A stretch of DNA of 64,000 bases from Phytoseiulus persimilis (GCA_037576195.1 CM075102.1:42280745-42344744), one strand, 5' to 3'. Positions 39,226 to 49,672 are shown, counted from the stretch's first letter. The notes: generated from the sequence alone by a model not told the origin. Program-made: numbers and translations.

Positions 39226-39389
39226 CCCCTCCCCTCCAGTGTTGGTGCCCGGCTCAAGTTTCGGAATCTTGAAATCGGTCAGGCTGACGTGTTATTCGTT
39301 CTGATCGCCGCACGCGCTCCCGTTGGAGTTTTACGTGGGAGCAAGGCACGGTTCGAGATGTTATCCCGATTTGCTCATCCAAATTATCT

Positions 39390-39614
39390 CTTCCAGGCGA
39401 TCCACTGATATTGAGTTTCTTTTCCATTCCGAACGATTTTGAATGTCTTCCGACCGGTCTCAACAACACGGGACGTTCCTCCATATTGGCGGGGAAGGGG
39501 TGGTTCCAGTGTATCGGTCCTCACGGAAACGTACCTTATGTCACACAGGAGCTGAGGAGTGCATATGCTACTTCTAGCCGGCCCGTTACGTTCCCGCCGT
39601 GGAGGGGTAGGCAT
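39390..39614 (-). pseudogene. Gypsy integrase C-terminal domain fragment
   Basis: One frame shows the chromodomain-like integrase tail of Ty3/gypsy elements: V-S-V-R-T-D, P-L-P-R-Q-Y-G-G, then V-V-E-T-G-R-K-T-F-K-I and the end motif I-S-V-D-R-L, the last two in neighbouring frames. It is the last coding piece before the polypurine tract. Confidence 0.7.
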
Positions 39615-40079
39615 CAGCGTGGTCAGTCTTTCGCGAAGATTGCGACGCCGCTCTGCAGGGATTTCCGAGACTATCTCTTGAACGAACTACCCTGGAAGTC
39701 TAAGCTGTCAGTATGTACTGACGACCATTGGCGTACGGGAGAGGTCCTATTGAGTCGACATGCACGTGAGTGAACCTGGTGGAGGGGAGGCGGAGCCGAC
39801 CGAGGTCACTCTTCACATGACGGTCGGTCTTCGACTGTCTGCAGCTGATGCAGCACCTTGCCTATTGCCGGACGTCCTGGGCCAGTCCGTGCCAGACAAG
39901 TCGTTAAGACAACATTTTGACTGTTGCGTTCGCCCCTGGATAAGACACGTCGTGGAGGGGCTAATGCCCGGTGACGCCTGCTTCGCGGGAGCCCAGGCCT
40001 GGGGGTGGCAGTCGAGAATCGCAGAACAGAACAGGTCCTGACGGAGCGGCGTCGATTCTATGTTTTCCCAGGCTATATT

Positions 40080-40612
40080 CGTTCTAAAGCTGTTGCAGGC
40101 TGCGTACTCTGAATGCCGTTTCCAGAAACGCAGGCCCCGAGAAAATCGACAGCTGAAATACCCAATTTGCCCTTTCGGCGTTGACGACGAATCTTTGGTC
40201 TCTGAGTCGTTATAGAAAGGTTCTCAGGAGCTTCAGCTGTTGTCTCATGCTGCTCCAGGATATGAGAACGTTGTCGAGATTCACGAACAGAAAGAGAAGG
40301 TCGCCCAATGCGGAGTTCATGAGACGTTAGAACGTTTGAGCGCTGTAACTAAGGCCGAATGGCCTCCAGTGTAATCCCAGAGCCCGGAAGGCGTGATGAT
40401 TGCAGTTTTTGGAACGTCCTCTGGAGCCGAAGGAATCTGATGATACCCTTTGAGCCGGTCGATTTTTGAAGAAAGTTTGCAGCGCTCCAAGTTTCCCGCC
40501 GAATCATGTGTGAGGTAGCGCAGGCCTATCGGGCTGGGTGATGTCGTCCACCTGACGGGAATAATCGAGCGGCGTTTCAGTATCGTCGGACTGGGTTACA
40601 ACATGCAGTGGG
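40080..40612 (-). pseudogene. Gypsy reverse transcriptase fragments
   Basis: Reading the minus strand across frames gives pieces in the proper RT order: a Q-T-F-Q-R-L-M segment, then a F-V-N-L-D-N-V-L-I segment at the place of the Y-x-D-D box (second Asp replaced by Asn), then a L-R-D-Q-R-F-V-V-N segment. Several frameshifts separate them. It is non-functional. Confidence 0.6.
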
Positions 40613-40899
40613 CTAGACCATTGCCTGCACGAATTGTTGATGATTCCTAGTCTCTACAAGAATCGGAATTCTTTTTCGCTTCCTGTAATACGTCGGGCGC
40701 GAGTCGTCGGGCCCTAGCCTGTCTTGGAGAGCCTCCTTTTCGTCACCATGTGATGTAGCACTTTGTGTGGCACCTCGGCATCGGAACGAGCCGTGAGAAC
40801 GGAGGGGAACTCCAGGAGAATGGCCTCGAATCCGTTGCTTGCCTTGGATGCCGACGATTTTGTGCGAGCGCGGCGTCTCAAGTGGGATTGATGCCAGTG

Positions 40900-41038
40900 A
40901 GACGCTGTCGACGAGCCTCCGGCCACGAACATCGATCAACAGGCCTACGTTTCCGATGAAGTCGTATCCCACGATGGCGTGCCTCACGTCCTCGATGATG
41001 AAGTTCCAGGTGAAGATGAGGCGTCTCGCAAGATTCAT
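40900..41038 (-). pseudogene. Gypsy aspartic protease, C-terminal part
   Basis: The frame contains the retropepsin C-terminal pattern W-x-F-I-I-E-D-V followed by A-I-V-G-Y-D-F-I and L-L-I-D, equivalent to the I-I-G-x-D-F-L motif of gypsy proteases. The N-terminal part with the catalytic D-T-G is not evident. The remaining frame runs on without clear similarity. Confidence 0.65.
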
Positions 41039-41640
41039 AGAGAGGTTTTTCGTGCTCTCCGTCCCGCGCCGAGGAGGCGGAACTGGCTTGACGCTGCGCG
41101 TGATACCTGTCGGCCAGCTTTTCTAGCTCTTGGATATCGACATCGTCCAAAGCGACCATCTGCTGGCGCAGGTGAAGTGAGAGATTTCCCAGGGAATGGA
41201 AACGGAAATACGAGTTCACTGTGGGCTTGGCATCGGGCCTGTACGAGCCAAGCATTCTTTAGAGAATCCTTGTCGGCGTGTCGTCGCCTATGGTCAGGTT
41301 CACAAATGTCGCTCTGAAGCTGGTTGACTGGGAGAGAATCGAGAACTCGCAGTTTGGAAGTTGCGTGCATCGATCCCGGTTCAGGTGGTTCGTCGAAAGA
41401 ATCTGCGACTCTCTCCAGCGCTCCCTGGTCAAGAGCTGTCAGAATGTACTCGGACCGCGTCTGATCGCCCGTGATCTTTCGAGAGCTGAACTGGGCCTCG
41501 ATGGTCTTGAACCACATGACGGGCTGCTCGTGCAAGAACTGTGGCAGCTTGAGGCTGACGGGGGCAACCCGCCTGGTTGCGATTGTAGTTCTCTGCGGCA
41601 GGTCCTTGATCCCGTCTTCGAACAGGTCTGAATCTGACAT
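41035..41640 (-). pseudogene. Gypsy Gag (capsid) fragment
   Basis: It starts at an ATG at 41640 just inside the 5' LTR. The capsid pattern is visible: L-P-Q-F-L-H-E-Q-P-V-M-W-F-K-T-I-E-A-Q-F, then T-x-S-E-Y-I-L-T-A-L-D, typical of Ty3/gypsy Gag (P-x-F-x-x-x-D-P-x-x-W-F). The second half of capsid (L-R-Q-Q-M-V-A-L-D-D, L-A-D-R-Y) continues in another frame around 41190-41060, so there is at least one frameshift. Confidence 0.75.
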
Positions 41641-41661
41641 GGAGCACGTTCGGGTCACCAC

Positions 41662-41771
41662 TAAAGCGTGTCGGGAACAGAGAACTCGGCTCGTCCGGAC
41701 TGCGCAACTACATAATGATTTATCAATCGTGTTGTTAGGAGTATGTAGCGATCTTGCTTCGCCCCGCCACA
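41662..41771 (-). repeat. 5' LTR of the gypsy element
   Basis: About 110 bases, beginning TGTGGCGGGGC on the minus strand and ending in the shared CCCGACACGCTT. The putative primer-binding site follows immediately. It is short for an LTR, and differs from the 3' LTR at many positions, which suggests an old insertion. Confidence 0.65.
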
Positions 41772-41990
41772 TCAGATGGTTCTGTATTCCGAGTGTCTCC
41801 TCGGAGTTTGAGTCTTTCGCTTCTGCAAGTTCTTTGACAAGCCTTTATCGGGGTTGAATCGAAGCCCCGTCTCTTCTCCGGGTTCCGATACGATTCCCAG
41901 TAGGTTCTCCATGTTTTATGGATTGTGTCACCAGCACCAGGTCATCTAGACGCCGGCCGTTCTGACCTGTGAGACGGAAAACACCGGGGC
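41772..41990 (-). pseudogene. LINE-A, RT palm fragment with D-D box
   Basis: The minus strand, with one frameshift, reads L-D-D-L-V-L-V-T-Q-S-I-K then M-E-N-L-L-G-I-V and G-L-R-F-N-P-D-K, the usual sequence around and after the (Y/F)xDD active site of LINE RTs. The first residue of the box is Leu instead of Tyr/Phe. Its expected continuation begins directly beyond the gypsy element at 39103, so I read the gypsy as inserted in this LINE. Confidence 0.6.
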
Positions 41991-42029
41991 AACGTCTCAA
42001 ACCTCGTATACTCACGCGGAATCGGCCGC

Positions 42030-42960
42030 AACTGGTTATACGCCGCCTGATTCTTTTCGTGAATACCTATGGGAGCCGGAATGCGAAAGAAACTTGACAA
42101 CTTCCTTGTTGCCGGCCGCGGTATTTTCCGCTTCGGAACGGCGCACCTCGTCTGCCGCTGTGTTTTCCACGGTGATGAACCGAGAAAACTTGAAAACTTT
42201 GTCGTCGCTTGCTAACGAACTTTTCCGTTCAAATGAGCTCAACGAGGTCACATGAACGGACAACGGCACGACGCCATCGATGCCGGCTTGGAGGAGGCTT
42301 CAATGATCCACCTTACTATCGACCTCAACAAAAATCTTGATATCGTCCGTCGAAAGTCGCTAGTGGACCCCCGAAGGAAGATAATCGAGAACATAAATAC
42401 TCCAGACGAGAGGACTGAGCCTTGAGGCAAACCACATGGGCAGTCAGCTGGGGGAGGGGGGGGGCTGAGTGTGAACCGAAGACGTGGATGGTGGAACTGG
42501 TCAAATGCTTTCGAGAAGTCGAAGCAGACACAAAGGACCTGTAGTCCGGAAAAGAGGGAAACACCCCATTGCTGAAAGACCTCCAGCAGCTGGGTTTCAG
42601 TCGAGTGGCGATTGATTTCGAGCGAAGCAGCTGAGGAAAACCTCAAGCCCGAAGTCTCGCGAAGACATGCAACACGACGAGAGGGAAAAAACTCGTGGAG
42701 ACCGGCGACCGAAAATATCGATAATGGCCAAGTTTTGCCCCCGTCCTCCCCCCAAGCATGAAAGAACCATGGAAGCATGATGATATGGCATAGGCCTCTT
42801 CGGACATGAAGGACAATTGAAAGTACCCAATTGAGACCTCCGTCGTCATCAATCGATTTGTTGGACTTAAGCTATCGAAACCTGATCTCTTGAATGAACT
42901 GCCTTGGTGCCGTAGATCAGGGGTCGGCAGATTCAGGGCCCCGGGCCAAAAACGCAGCAC
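42030..42960 (-). pseudogene. LINE-B reverse transcriptase fragment
   Basis: Minus-strand frames contain in order T-E-T-Q-L-L-E-V, the palm motif C-F-D-F-S-K-A-F-D, G-L-P-Q-G-S-V-L-S and, one frame away, S-T-D-D-I-K-I-F at the place of the catalytic F-A-D-D. These are RT motifs A, B and C of jockey- or CR1-like LINEs. A poly-Pro stretch between motifs A and B comes from a G/C run (near 42450-42470). Frameshifts and the changed D-D box show it is dead. The order suggests that this LINE lies between pieces of LINE-A. Confidence 0.7.
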
Positions 42961-43049
42961 CGCTGCTGACCAGGGATCTAACCCCAGCGCCGACCAAGGG
43001 TCTTGCCCCGTGCTCGAGTAGGAAACATTCGGGGTCGACAGGGAAATAT

Positions 43050-43955
43050 TCGGGCCCGATCACGGGGTTGATCCGGACATACTTTTTGGAGTCGATCCGA
43101 CCAAACTTCTGTGGGTATATGGAGGTGATTCCTGGGTCGATCTAGCTATTCTTCTTTGGGTTAATAAAATTGGTTCTGGAGTCGATCTGACCATTCTCTA
43201 GATGGTATATTTTGGTGATTCCGAGTTCAAGCTGACCATACTTTTCGTGGTCTATGGAGGCCACCCGTAGTGGATCTGGCCATACTTTCCGGTGTCCAGG
43301 GGGACAATTTTAGATTGGATCTGATCATACGTTTGGAAGTTTAAGAAGGTGCTCCCGGGGTAAATCTGCCCATACTTTCCGGGATGTAGGGGGCTATTTC
43401 GTAGTGGATCTGGCCATATTTTTCGAGGTGTACGAAGGTGGTCCCGGATTAGATCTGCCAATATTTTGGAGGGTCCAGGGAAGCGATTTCGGAGTATATG
43501 TTGGCGTACTTTTGGGGGTTCATTGTGGTCGTTCTTTGGTCGATCTGACAATACTTTCGGGTGTTTATGGAGGTGGTTCCGGAGTCCATCTGGCCATACT
43601 TTCTGGTTTCCGGGAGTGGAGGGTGCGATTCCGGAGTGGATCTTTGCATACTTTTGAGGCTTCATGGAGGTGGTTCCTGGGTAGATTTGGCCATACTTTC
43701 CGGGGCAATGGACTTGATTCCGACGTCGGTCTGACCATATCTCTGGAGGTGCAGGAAGTGATCAAGCATGCTCAAATCGTCCCTGGAATCACCCCAATGC
43801 ACCACGAAAAATATTGTCAGATCGACGTGGGAATCACCTCCATGGACCCCGAAAAGAATAAACAGATCGACTTCGGAATCACCCCCATGGACGCCGAAAA
43901 GTTAGGTCAGATCGACGTCGAGATCACCTTCGTGGAGTCCAAAAAGTATGCTTAG
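43050..43955. repeat. 45-bp satellite array with an orientation switch
   Basis: From about 43050 to 43750 degenerate units with the core GATCTGGCCATACTTTCC recur at 44-45-base spacing (for example CATAC at 43281, 43326 and 43371, and CATAT at 43415). From about 43760 to 43950 the same unit is present in reverse complement (GGAATCACCCCCATGGAC-type). The core matches the array in family A copy 1 at 34.3 kb. The two arms could fold back on each other. Confidence 0.85.
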
Positions 43956-44339
43956 ATCGAAGGGAGCGTATTATCACATCGGAGCGAAATTATCCTCAAG
44001 AAGTCCTCGTGGGGCACGGATTCAAATACCTTGAGGAATCCTCATGATGCCGGAATAGTACTCATGAGGGAAGATGACGACTTTCACGATCCGAATCTAT
44101 TCGGATCCAAAAGCTACGTTGGGATATTCCAGAGAGTTTTCGAAGATAATTTCGCCCCGATTTAATCTCTCTACGCACACTTCGAGTCTTGGGCCTCAGC
44201 GCAATGTTTTGGGCCCCGAGCGGAAAGGGTCGACGGCCCCTGCCGTGGAACCACCTCAAAGGTCGCAAAGGAGCGCGACGGGGTACGCTACTCAGCAAAT
44301 AATATTCCACTCACATGCAAGTATTTCGGCCGTTTCAGA

Positions 44340-44760
44340 TCGAAGATATTCCCCGTCATCCTGACCCAGGATCAAGCTTCGGTTTGCTCCAGCCTTATTT
44401 CCAGGTCGGACATCCTTCTCGGAGTCCTTCTTCGCTTGGAATCGTTCCAGACACATGTGTGCCATATTGAAGGGTCACCTCATTGTCTTTGAACAAACGC
44501 TCAACTGTTTCTGGTATGCTTTTGGGCATCCCTCTTCTCTCAAGCACCTCCGACGAGCGGATTATATCAGTTCTATCATCCGCACGCTCGCAGTGCAGGG
44601 ACCAGGTAACTTGTCCGGTTTAACCCCCCTGGCGGCCACTATCGCCGTTGTGAGGATGGAGATGCAGTCGGCGCCTATCTCGTCTTTCCAGAAGCCATAC
44701 TGGATTTCTCCGAGGATTCCATGATTTTCCATCCAATTCTGGATTTCTTTGCAAAGGATC
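44340..44760 (-). pseudogene. LINE RT N-terminal fragment
   Basis: The minus strand reads L-C-K-E-I-Q-N-W-M-E-N-H-G-I-L then Q-Y-G-F-W-K-D and I-S-I-L-T-T-A-I, matching the Q-x-G-F-R-K-G block (RT motif 0-1) that precedes palm motif A in LINEs. It may be the upstream part of LINE-A. The rest of the segment is out of frame. Confidence 0.45.
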
Positions 44761-44878
44761 TTGGGAACAGCCTACACATAATACTAGTATCGTAAGCGGG
44801 CGATATGTTTCAAGGTCCTTCTCCTTTGAGTTCGCGTTTGGTAGCAGTTTGACTTAACCTTGGCGCCATTGGTGCTAC
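44761..44878. other. No recognisable feature
   Basis: Short spacer between the LINE fragment and the fold-back; nothing recognised. Confidence 0.4.
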
Positions 44879-45599
44879 TCGATTTGAGCGCGGATCGATT
44901 TGAGCGCAGGATCGATTTGAGCGCAGTTGATTTGAGCGAGGTCGATTTGAGCGCAGTTGATTTGAGCGAGGTCGATTTGAGCGCAGTTGATTTGAGCGAG
45001 GTCGATTTGAGCGCAGTTGATTTGAGCGCAACGAATTCACTCGCGCTGCTGTGAGTGTGGAGTATGAGATAGAGGGAGAGGAAAATCCCTCTTATCCTAT
45101 CCGCCTGTTGCAGACTACTCGACAAACAAAGAGAGTACGGTTGCTCGGGGAATATGGAGAGGAGAATCCAAACCTAACCTAACCTCATCGAAAATATTTC
45201 TCCTTCTCGAGCTAAGGCTACGTTCCTTTGTCTGATTCATCGAGGGAATGTCGTCACCGAAGTATCTCATGCCGTTGTCCAAATTCTCCTCTTCATATTC
45301 CCCCGAGCAACCGTTTTTTCCCTATTCGTCGAGTAGTCTACAATCGGCGGATAGGTTGGGGATTTTCCTCTTCCTTTATCTCATACTCCACACTCACAGC
45401 AGCGCGAGTGAATTCGTTGCGCTCAAATCGACCTCGCTCAAATCAACTGCGCTCAAATCAACCTCGCTCAAATCAACTGCGCTCAAATCAACCTCGCTCA
45501 AATCAACTGCGCTCAAATCAACTGCGCTGAAATCGACCTCGCTCAAATCAACTGCGCTCAAATCAATCCTGCGCTCAAATCGATCCGCGCTCAAATCGA
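44879..45599. repeat. Fold-back: two inverted arms of about 300 bp with 15-mer arrays
   Basis: The left arm (44879-45169) reads outward to inward: alternating 15-mers GATTTGAGCGCAGTT and GATTTGAGCGAGGTC, then an 11-base AACGAATTCAC, then about 130 bases of unique sequence. The right arm (45282-45599) is its reverse complement, with an extra repeat unit and scattered changes. The spacer is about 112 bases. A transcript through it would form a hairpin of roughly 300 base pairs. No open frame of interest lies within; translations of the 15-mers are artefacts of the repeat. Confidence 0.92.
45171..45185. repeat. Three AACCT (TTAGG-type) units in the fold-back loop
   Basis: Three perfect AACCT units at the inner edge of the left arm. 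TTAGG is the usual arthropod telomere repeat, but three units occur by chance and inside many genomes. Confidence 0.6.
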
Positions 45600-47099
45600 C
45601 TGACACGATCCGTTAGATATGCTTTCATTTCATGATCCGCGGCGTCTTGGCCGAGTTCATCAGTCGAGCATGCCCATTTTTGTGTTTTTCTATCGTCCTT
45701 CCGCGTAGATTTCAAGAAGCGTTTCGATCTCTGGTGCCCTCATGATACCGTCGTATGATTCCCTAAACCGTCTAGATATTCCTGTCTCGACCTGTTCGTA
45801 TATTCAGTTCCGAGTTGAATACACTTCCACCAACTAAATCCAACAGTCCGTCATCGTCTCCCCTATTCTCCGCTCTCCGTTCAACTCCTCCTTCTCTTCG
45901 ATCATTCTGGAGATTTCTCTCGTCTGAGAGGACCTGTATGTTGAGTTCGAGTTTTTCTCGTGTTTCTCAGAATGTTCTCCCGAATGGTCTCACGCGAAAA
46001 TCCATGTGTATCCGGTAGATTTCTAACCACGTCCGGCGTGATCGACTCTAATGTCGTCATGGTAACTCTATTTTCGTCCACCATGTGCCATTTTTCGTTT
46101 TCTCCCTCCGTTTTACACTACATCCCAGCTCTTTATCAGTTCTGAACACAGCGGAGAGTAGATTGCGATCCGATATCCGAGTGCGTACCCTGTTTTCGTC
46201 TAGCTGCATTTTTCCGAGCTTCTCAAGCGCGGTGGCTGTTCAGAGTAAGTTCGATTCTCCTCTTCCTTCAGTCGCGGGTCTCGTCAAAGTTGGAGACGTA
46301 TCGTTGATTCCACAGGAAAGACTGGAATTCCGCCTCCTCTCCCTAGGTAGGCAGGTAGCTGAACTAATCCGCGTCAAGTGTGACACTCATCATGGAAAGA
46401 ATAACAGGAGAGGCTACTTGGTTTCAGCGCAGGATCCATTTGGGCATAGGATCGATTTGAGCGCGCCTTTCGCAAGCTCCTGGCTCATGCTGGACGAGGA
46501 ACTACTAACGGAGCACCAGAAGACAAATATTCGCAACCATTTGCAGGACGCTTTCAGCTCTAACGACTACGTCGCGGTACAAGCAGATTCTGAGCGAAGA
46601 ATATGCATTCTGTCGGAATCCAGAGCGGCCCACGAGCAAATACAAAGGACTCCCTCTCTGGGGTCACATGGTTATCATGAAGAGCTGCATAATTGGAGAC
46701 GAGTGAATATCTCGGCGTACTTTTGAGACCAAAGCGCTCTCTGAAACCCTAATGCAGTGGCGGGATTGGGATAAGACCACCCCCTTCTTCTGAGCGGAAG
46801 AGTAAACAATTCCGCTCGAGACGCGTACGAATGCTTCGATTGAGCCGCACGATCACCGCCATAATCTCAGGGGAGATTCAGCTATCAGCGTCCATTCCCA
46901 TTCATTTCATGAGGAGAAGTTCGACTTTTGGATGGAAATTCGGAAGAGGCCGCCCAGTTCAATCACTCACTTTGAGCCATGAATCGCGGCGTTGTCTTGC
47001 AGGGAAATCGATTCTGGAGAATGGAATTCGTCCGCCAACGACAACAGGTAGTCCTCCGATGATTGAGCTCATGCTTCTGAGGTTCTCCTACTTCTCCTT
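45600..47099. other. No recognised gene; unexplained open frame 46085-46726
   Basis: A plus-strand frame is open for 213 codons (46085-46726), starting at GTG with no early ATG. It includes a single copy of the fold-back motif (ATCGATTTGAGCGC, 46451-46464). I recognise no domain. On the minus strand 45640-46090 a hydrophilic open stretch is also unassigned. The region may be further decayed retroelement sequence. Confidence 0.35.
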
Positions 47100-47481
47100 C
47101 GAGCTCGGTAGCAACCACAGAAAAGGATGAGGTTACTCATTTCGATCCCATGATCCATCTTGAGAAGTTTGTCTAATGGAGGCAACACGCACGATAGCCC
47201 AGAGATTGACCAGCGTTGAGATAGATACGACCAGAAGGGTAGATAAGCTTCCTGAGCGGATCCATAAAATCCACTCTTAAGGGTCCTTCGATTTCGTTGA
47301 CTATCGCAGCGAAGTTCAACCAGATAACACATGTCGTACCATGAATCACGCTCTTTCATGAGTTGAGATGTAGGAGGAACAATTACTCGCCTCGTCCGTC
47401 CGAGCCATATTAAAGAGAAGGAATCGAACATCGTGTTCACAACTTCATCGGATCTGCATCGGATTAAGCGGCAGCCGCGAC

Positions 47482-47874
47482 ATGGGACTCGAGTTTTTCA
47501 GGAACATTCTCTCCAAATTACGGTTGTCACCGGGACTCACAACCGTGTCGACGCCCCCCACATTGTTCGGAACGGCTCGCACGATTATCAATGAGCTCTT
47601 CCGCGCTTTGCTCAAGCAACGGGACAGCCCCTTTTTCCCCGAGAAACGTCGCTTCTTCCCGAGTAAATCCTTCATGCCGATGGAGACCATCTTCGAGAAT
47701 GAGGAACTCGTTGACCGCCGTCAGCTCTCGGTGTCCCATTCTCAAGGTGTTCCATCGAAGTACGTGGTCATATCTCAATCGGCGAATAAGCTCAAAAAGC
47801 GGCTCCGGAGGAGGTGCGCTCCACTTCCGGGAGCTCGCATGGGAGTTATTATGGGTGGAAAACCACACTCATAG
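47482..47874 (+). CDS. Family A basic protein, copy 5 (130 aa, unknown function)
   Basis: Intact ATG-to-stop frame of 130 residues. Landmarks shared with copies 1-3: L-S-K-L-R near residue 10, a basic E-K-R-R-F-F-P-S-K-S-F-x-P-M block at about residues 54-68, F-E-N-E-E as in copy 1, V-P-S-K, a K-K-R-L-R-R-R cluster and a tail with A-P-L-P-G-A-R-M-G-V. It opens Met-Gly-Leu-Glu, like the decayed rightward relatives in other copies, and lies in that orientation, so it may represent the intact form of that lineage. It lacks about 35-40 residues of the Ser/Pro-rich middle. No signal peptide or membrane segment. Function unknown; survival of the frame despite divergence suggests constraint. Confidence 0.5.
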   Translation: MGLEFFRNILSKLRLSPGLTTVSTPPTLFGTARTIINELFRALLKQRDSPFFPEKRRFFPSKSFMPMETIFENEELVDRRQLSVSHSQGVPSKYVVISQSANKLKKRLRRRCAPLPGARMGVIMGGKPHS

Positions 47875-48004
47875 TCACCATACACCACCACACTCACGAG
47901 TAACACCCATAGCAACTCCTGCTGGTAGCCGAGGGTTTGGGAAAATGCTTCCAGACCTTCAACGAATTGAGTTTCTAGGCCTTTCGAAAATGCGGCTGAC
48001 TTTG

Positions 48005-48010
48005 AATAAA
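48005..48010 (+). promoter_or_regulatory. Polyadenylation signal of family A gene, copy 5
   Basis: TTGAATAAATTGCTC followed by ACGCCAG and a purine run, matching base for base much of the sequence at the 3' ends of the leftward copies. It lies 131 bases past the stop codon. Confidence 0.6.
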
Positions 48011-48020
48011 TTGCTCCCAC

Positions 48021-49439
48021 GCCAGGGAGGGTAGCAGAAGGTCTGACTTTCTCCTCCTGAAATCCTGGGCATGCTTCCGAAGAAAGAACTTGAAGAATAG
48101 AACTGCTTCCTTCAGATCACGAGGACGCAGCTAGTTGAGAACTCGGAGGCCGTCCGGAGTCACAAACTTCGGCAAGAACTTTTCATCATCTCTGATGATC
48201 CGGAGCGCGTCAATGCGATGCGATAGCTTGTGATGCGATGACGCCACCTCAAGGCGAGACTCCGTTTGCATTTGTATCGGAACTCCTGTGATAAGGTCCT
48301 CCCCCTGGGAAGATAGGCTATGTGGCTTGAAATTGATACCTGATGAATTGGTTATTTCGATGAACCACTAGTTTTCGCAAATTGACGAGGGAAATTAGGG
48401 AAAATGAAATGCTCGGGCAGTCGCGGATGAGAAACCTACGGGATACTCCTACTTTCTGCTTGTGGAAAAGATGAATCACTGCGTATTACAAAAATTATAT
48501 TGGAGCTCGTCACGCATGAAGGTTTTCTGCAGTGCATACAGCGTATGGGGTTAGCAAGCGTATTTTGAGGGGTTCGTATTCACTGCGGACAACATCGTCG
48601 ATACCCATATTCAGGGCACTTGAGAATTTTCTAACTTTTTTTCATTTTTCTGATCATTCGTTAACAAACGAGCCGATTCTGGATTTCTCTTCCGCGATCG
48701 ATAGCTCGGGGATGACGCGTCTCCCGTACCTGGAAGGAGAGACTGCGGAAGCTCGATTGGCGAGCGGAACAAAGACCAGTCGCATCGACCCAGCAACTTC
48801 ATCGACGAGTAGTTTGGACCGATCTACGAACGCTTTGCCATAGGATTTTTTACGACGACTCAGAACCCACATCGAGGTCAGGCAGAGAGACGCGGGTAGA
48901 TAGGCCCTGGGAATCCCATACTCCACAGTAGCAGAGGAGTCTATCGAAGGAGAACTCGAATGAAGTTCTTCCAAAGCCAGAGACGCCAATAGAAAAATGA
49001 TGTATAAAGCATATGGACCCAAACAGATGGCCCAAACTTGGTTATGGTTTTATTTGGATCTGTGTGTATACATAGCATAATATATATACACATCAGCCTT
49101 TCACTTCAGGCGCGAGCAAGCTCAGCGGATCCTATTGTCCTCACGGCTATAGGAATCACAAAAACCAAAGTGAGAGCAAACGAAAGCTCAAAACATTGAT
49201 AACCATATTCAACCTTTAACGTCCAGAAATAGCTAGACATATATCAGGTACACTCATTTGTAACACTATTCGTAAAGAACTCAAGACACGGGTACGAGAA
49301 GAAGTGGACTCCATGCGGAAAGAACACATGGCACACGAGGCGGCCGTCTTCGAGGCCTCGCCAGGACGGGGATGCTACAGACCAAGGGGAAATATGCGTA
49401 TGTGTGAGATCGGAATAAATACAATCTAATCTAAGCGGA
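48021..49439. other. No recognised gene
   Basis: The only notable open frame (minus strand, 49022-48654) lacks an ATG and is discussed among the rejected items. A short (TA)n tract lies at 49078-49089. Confidence 0.45.
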
Positions 49440-49672
49440 ACTCTATCGAGCCGATTTAGATCGAATCTACAGAATTTGGACTACACGCCCGGGAAGACAC
49501 CAGCTCAAGGAAAAAGGATGCCGTGTCGACGCTTCCTGGAATATTCAACGTTGGTCGCAAGACGATCATCGAACTGCTTCATGCCCCGGCGGAACGGAAC
49601 AGCCTCTCCGAGAATCGCTGCCTTCTGTCGTGTGAATCCCGCTTTTCGAACGATGACGAGATACCGCGTTCT

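Larger units (their letters stand above)
39104..41771 (-). mobile_element. Ty3/gypsy LTR retrotransposon, internally deleted
   Basis: The element reads leftward. Two similar terminal segments, 41662-41771 and 39104-39225, serve as 5' and 3' LTRs of about 110-120 bases. The purine tract GGAGGGGAGGGG on the minus strand (39226-39237) directly precedes the 3' LTR, as a polypurine tract should. Just inside the 5' LTR a TGGTGACCCGAACG sequence resembles a primer-binding site. Between them, in order, are Gag, the end of the aspartic protease, RT pieces and the C-terminal end of integrase. At under 2.7 kb it is about half the usual length; most of RNase H and integrase is missing and the frames are broken. 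I did not find a clear target-site duplication. Confidence 0.8.
47100..48020 (+). repeat. Family A repeat, diverged copy 5 (rightward gene)
   Basis: Its leader (47350-47480) aligns with 34700-34860 of copy 1, through shared blocks such as GAATCGAACATC. The gene follows on the plus strand, and the AATAAA region at 48005-48031 matches the 3' ends of the other copies. It is clearly more diverged than copies 1-4. Confidence 0.65.

Noticed and set aside
39760-40041. Plus-strand open frame with regular codons
   Set aside because: It is antisense to the internal region of the deleted gypsy element and matches nothing I know.
45171-45185. Interstitial telomere
   Set aside because: Only three TTAGG-type units; too short to indicate a telomeric origin.
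44879-45599. Leu/Ser-rich repetitive open frames over the fold-back
   Set aside because: The frames are translations of the 15-mer array and appear on both strands of both arms.
48654-49022. Minus-strand frame of 122 codons whose first 20 residues look like a signal peptide
   Set aside because: Its first residue is a TTG codon; there is no in-frame ATG before the hydrophobic stretch and a TAA lies shortly upstream. No splice acceptor is convincing.
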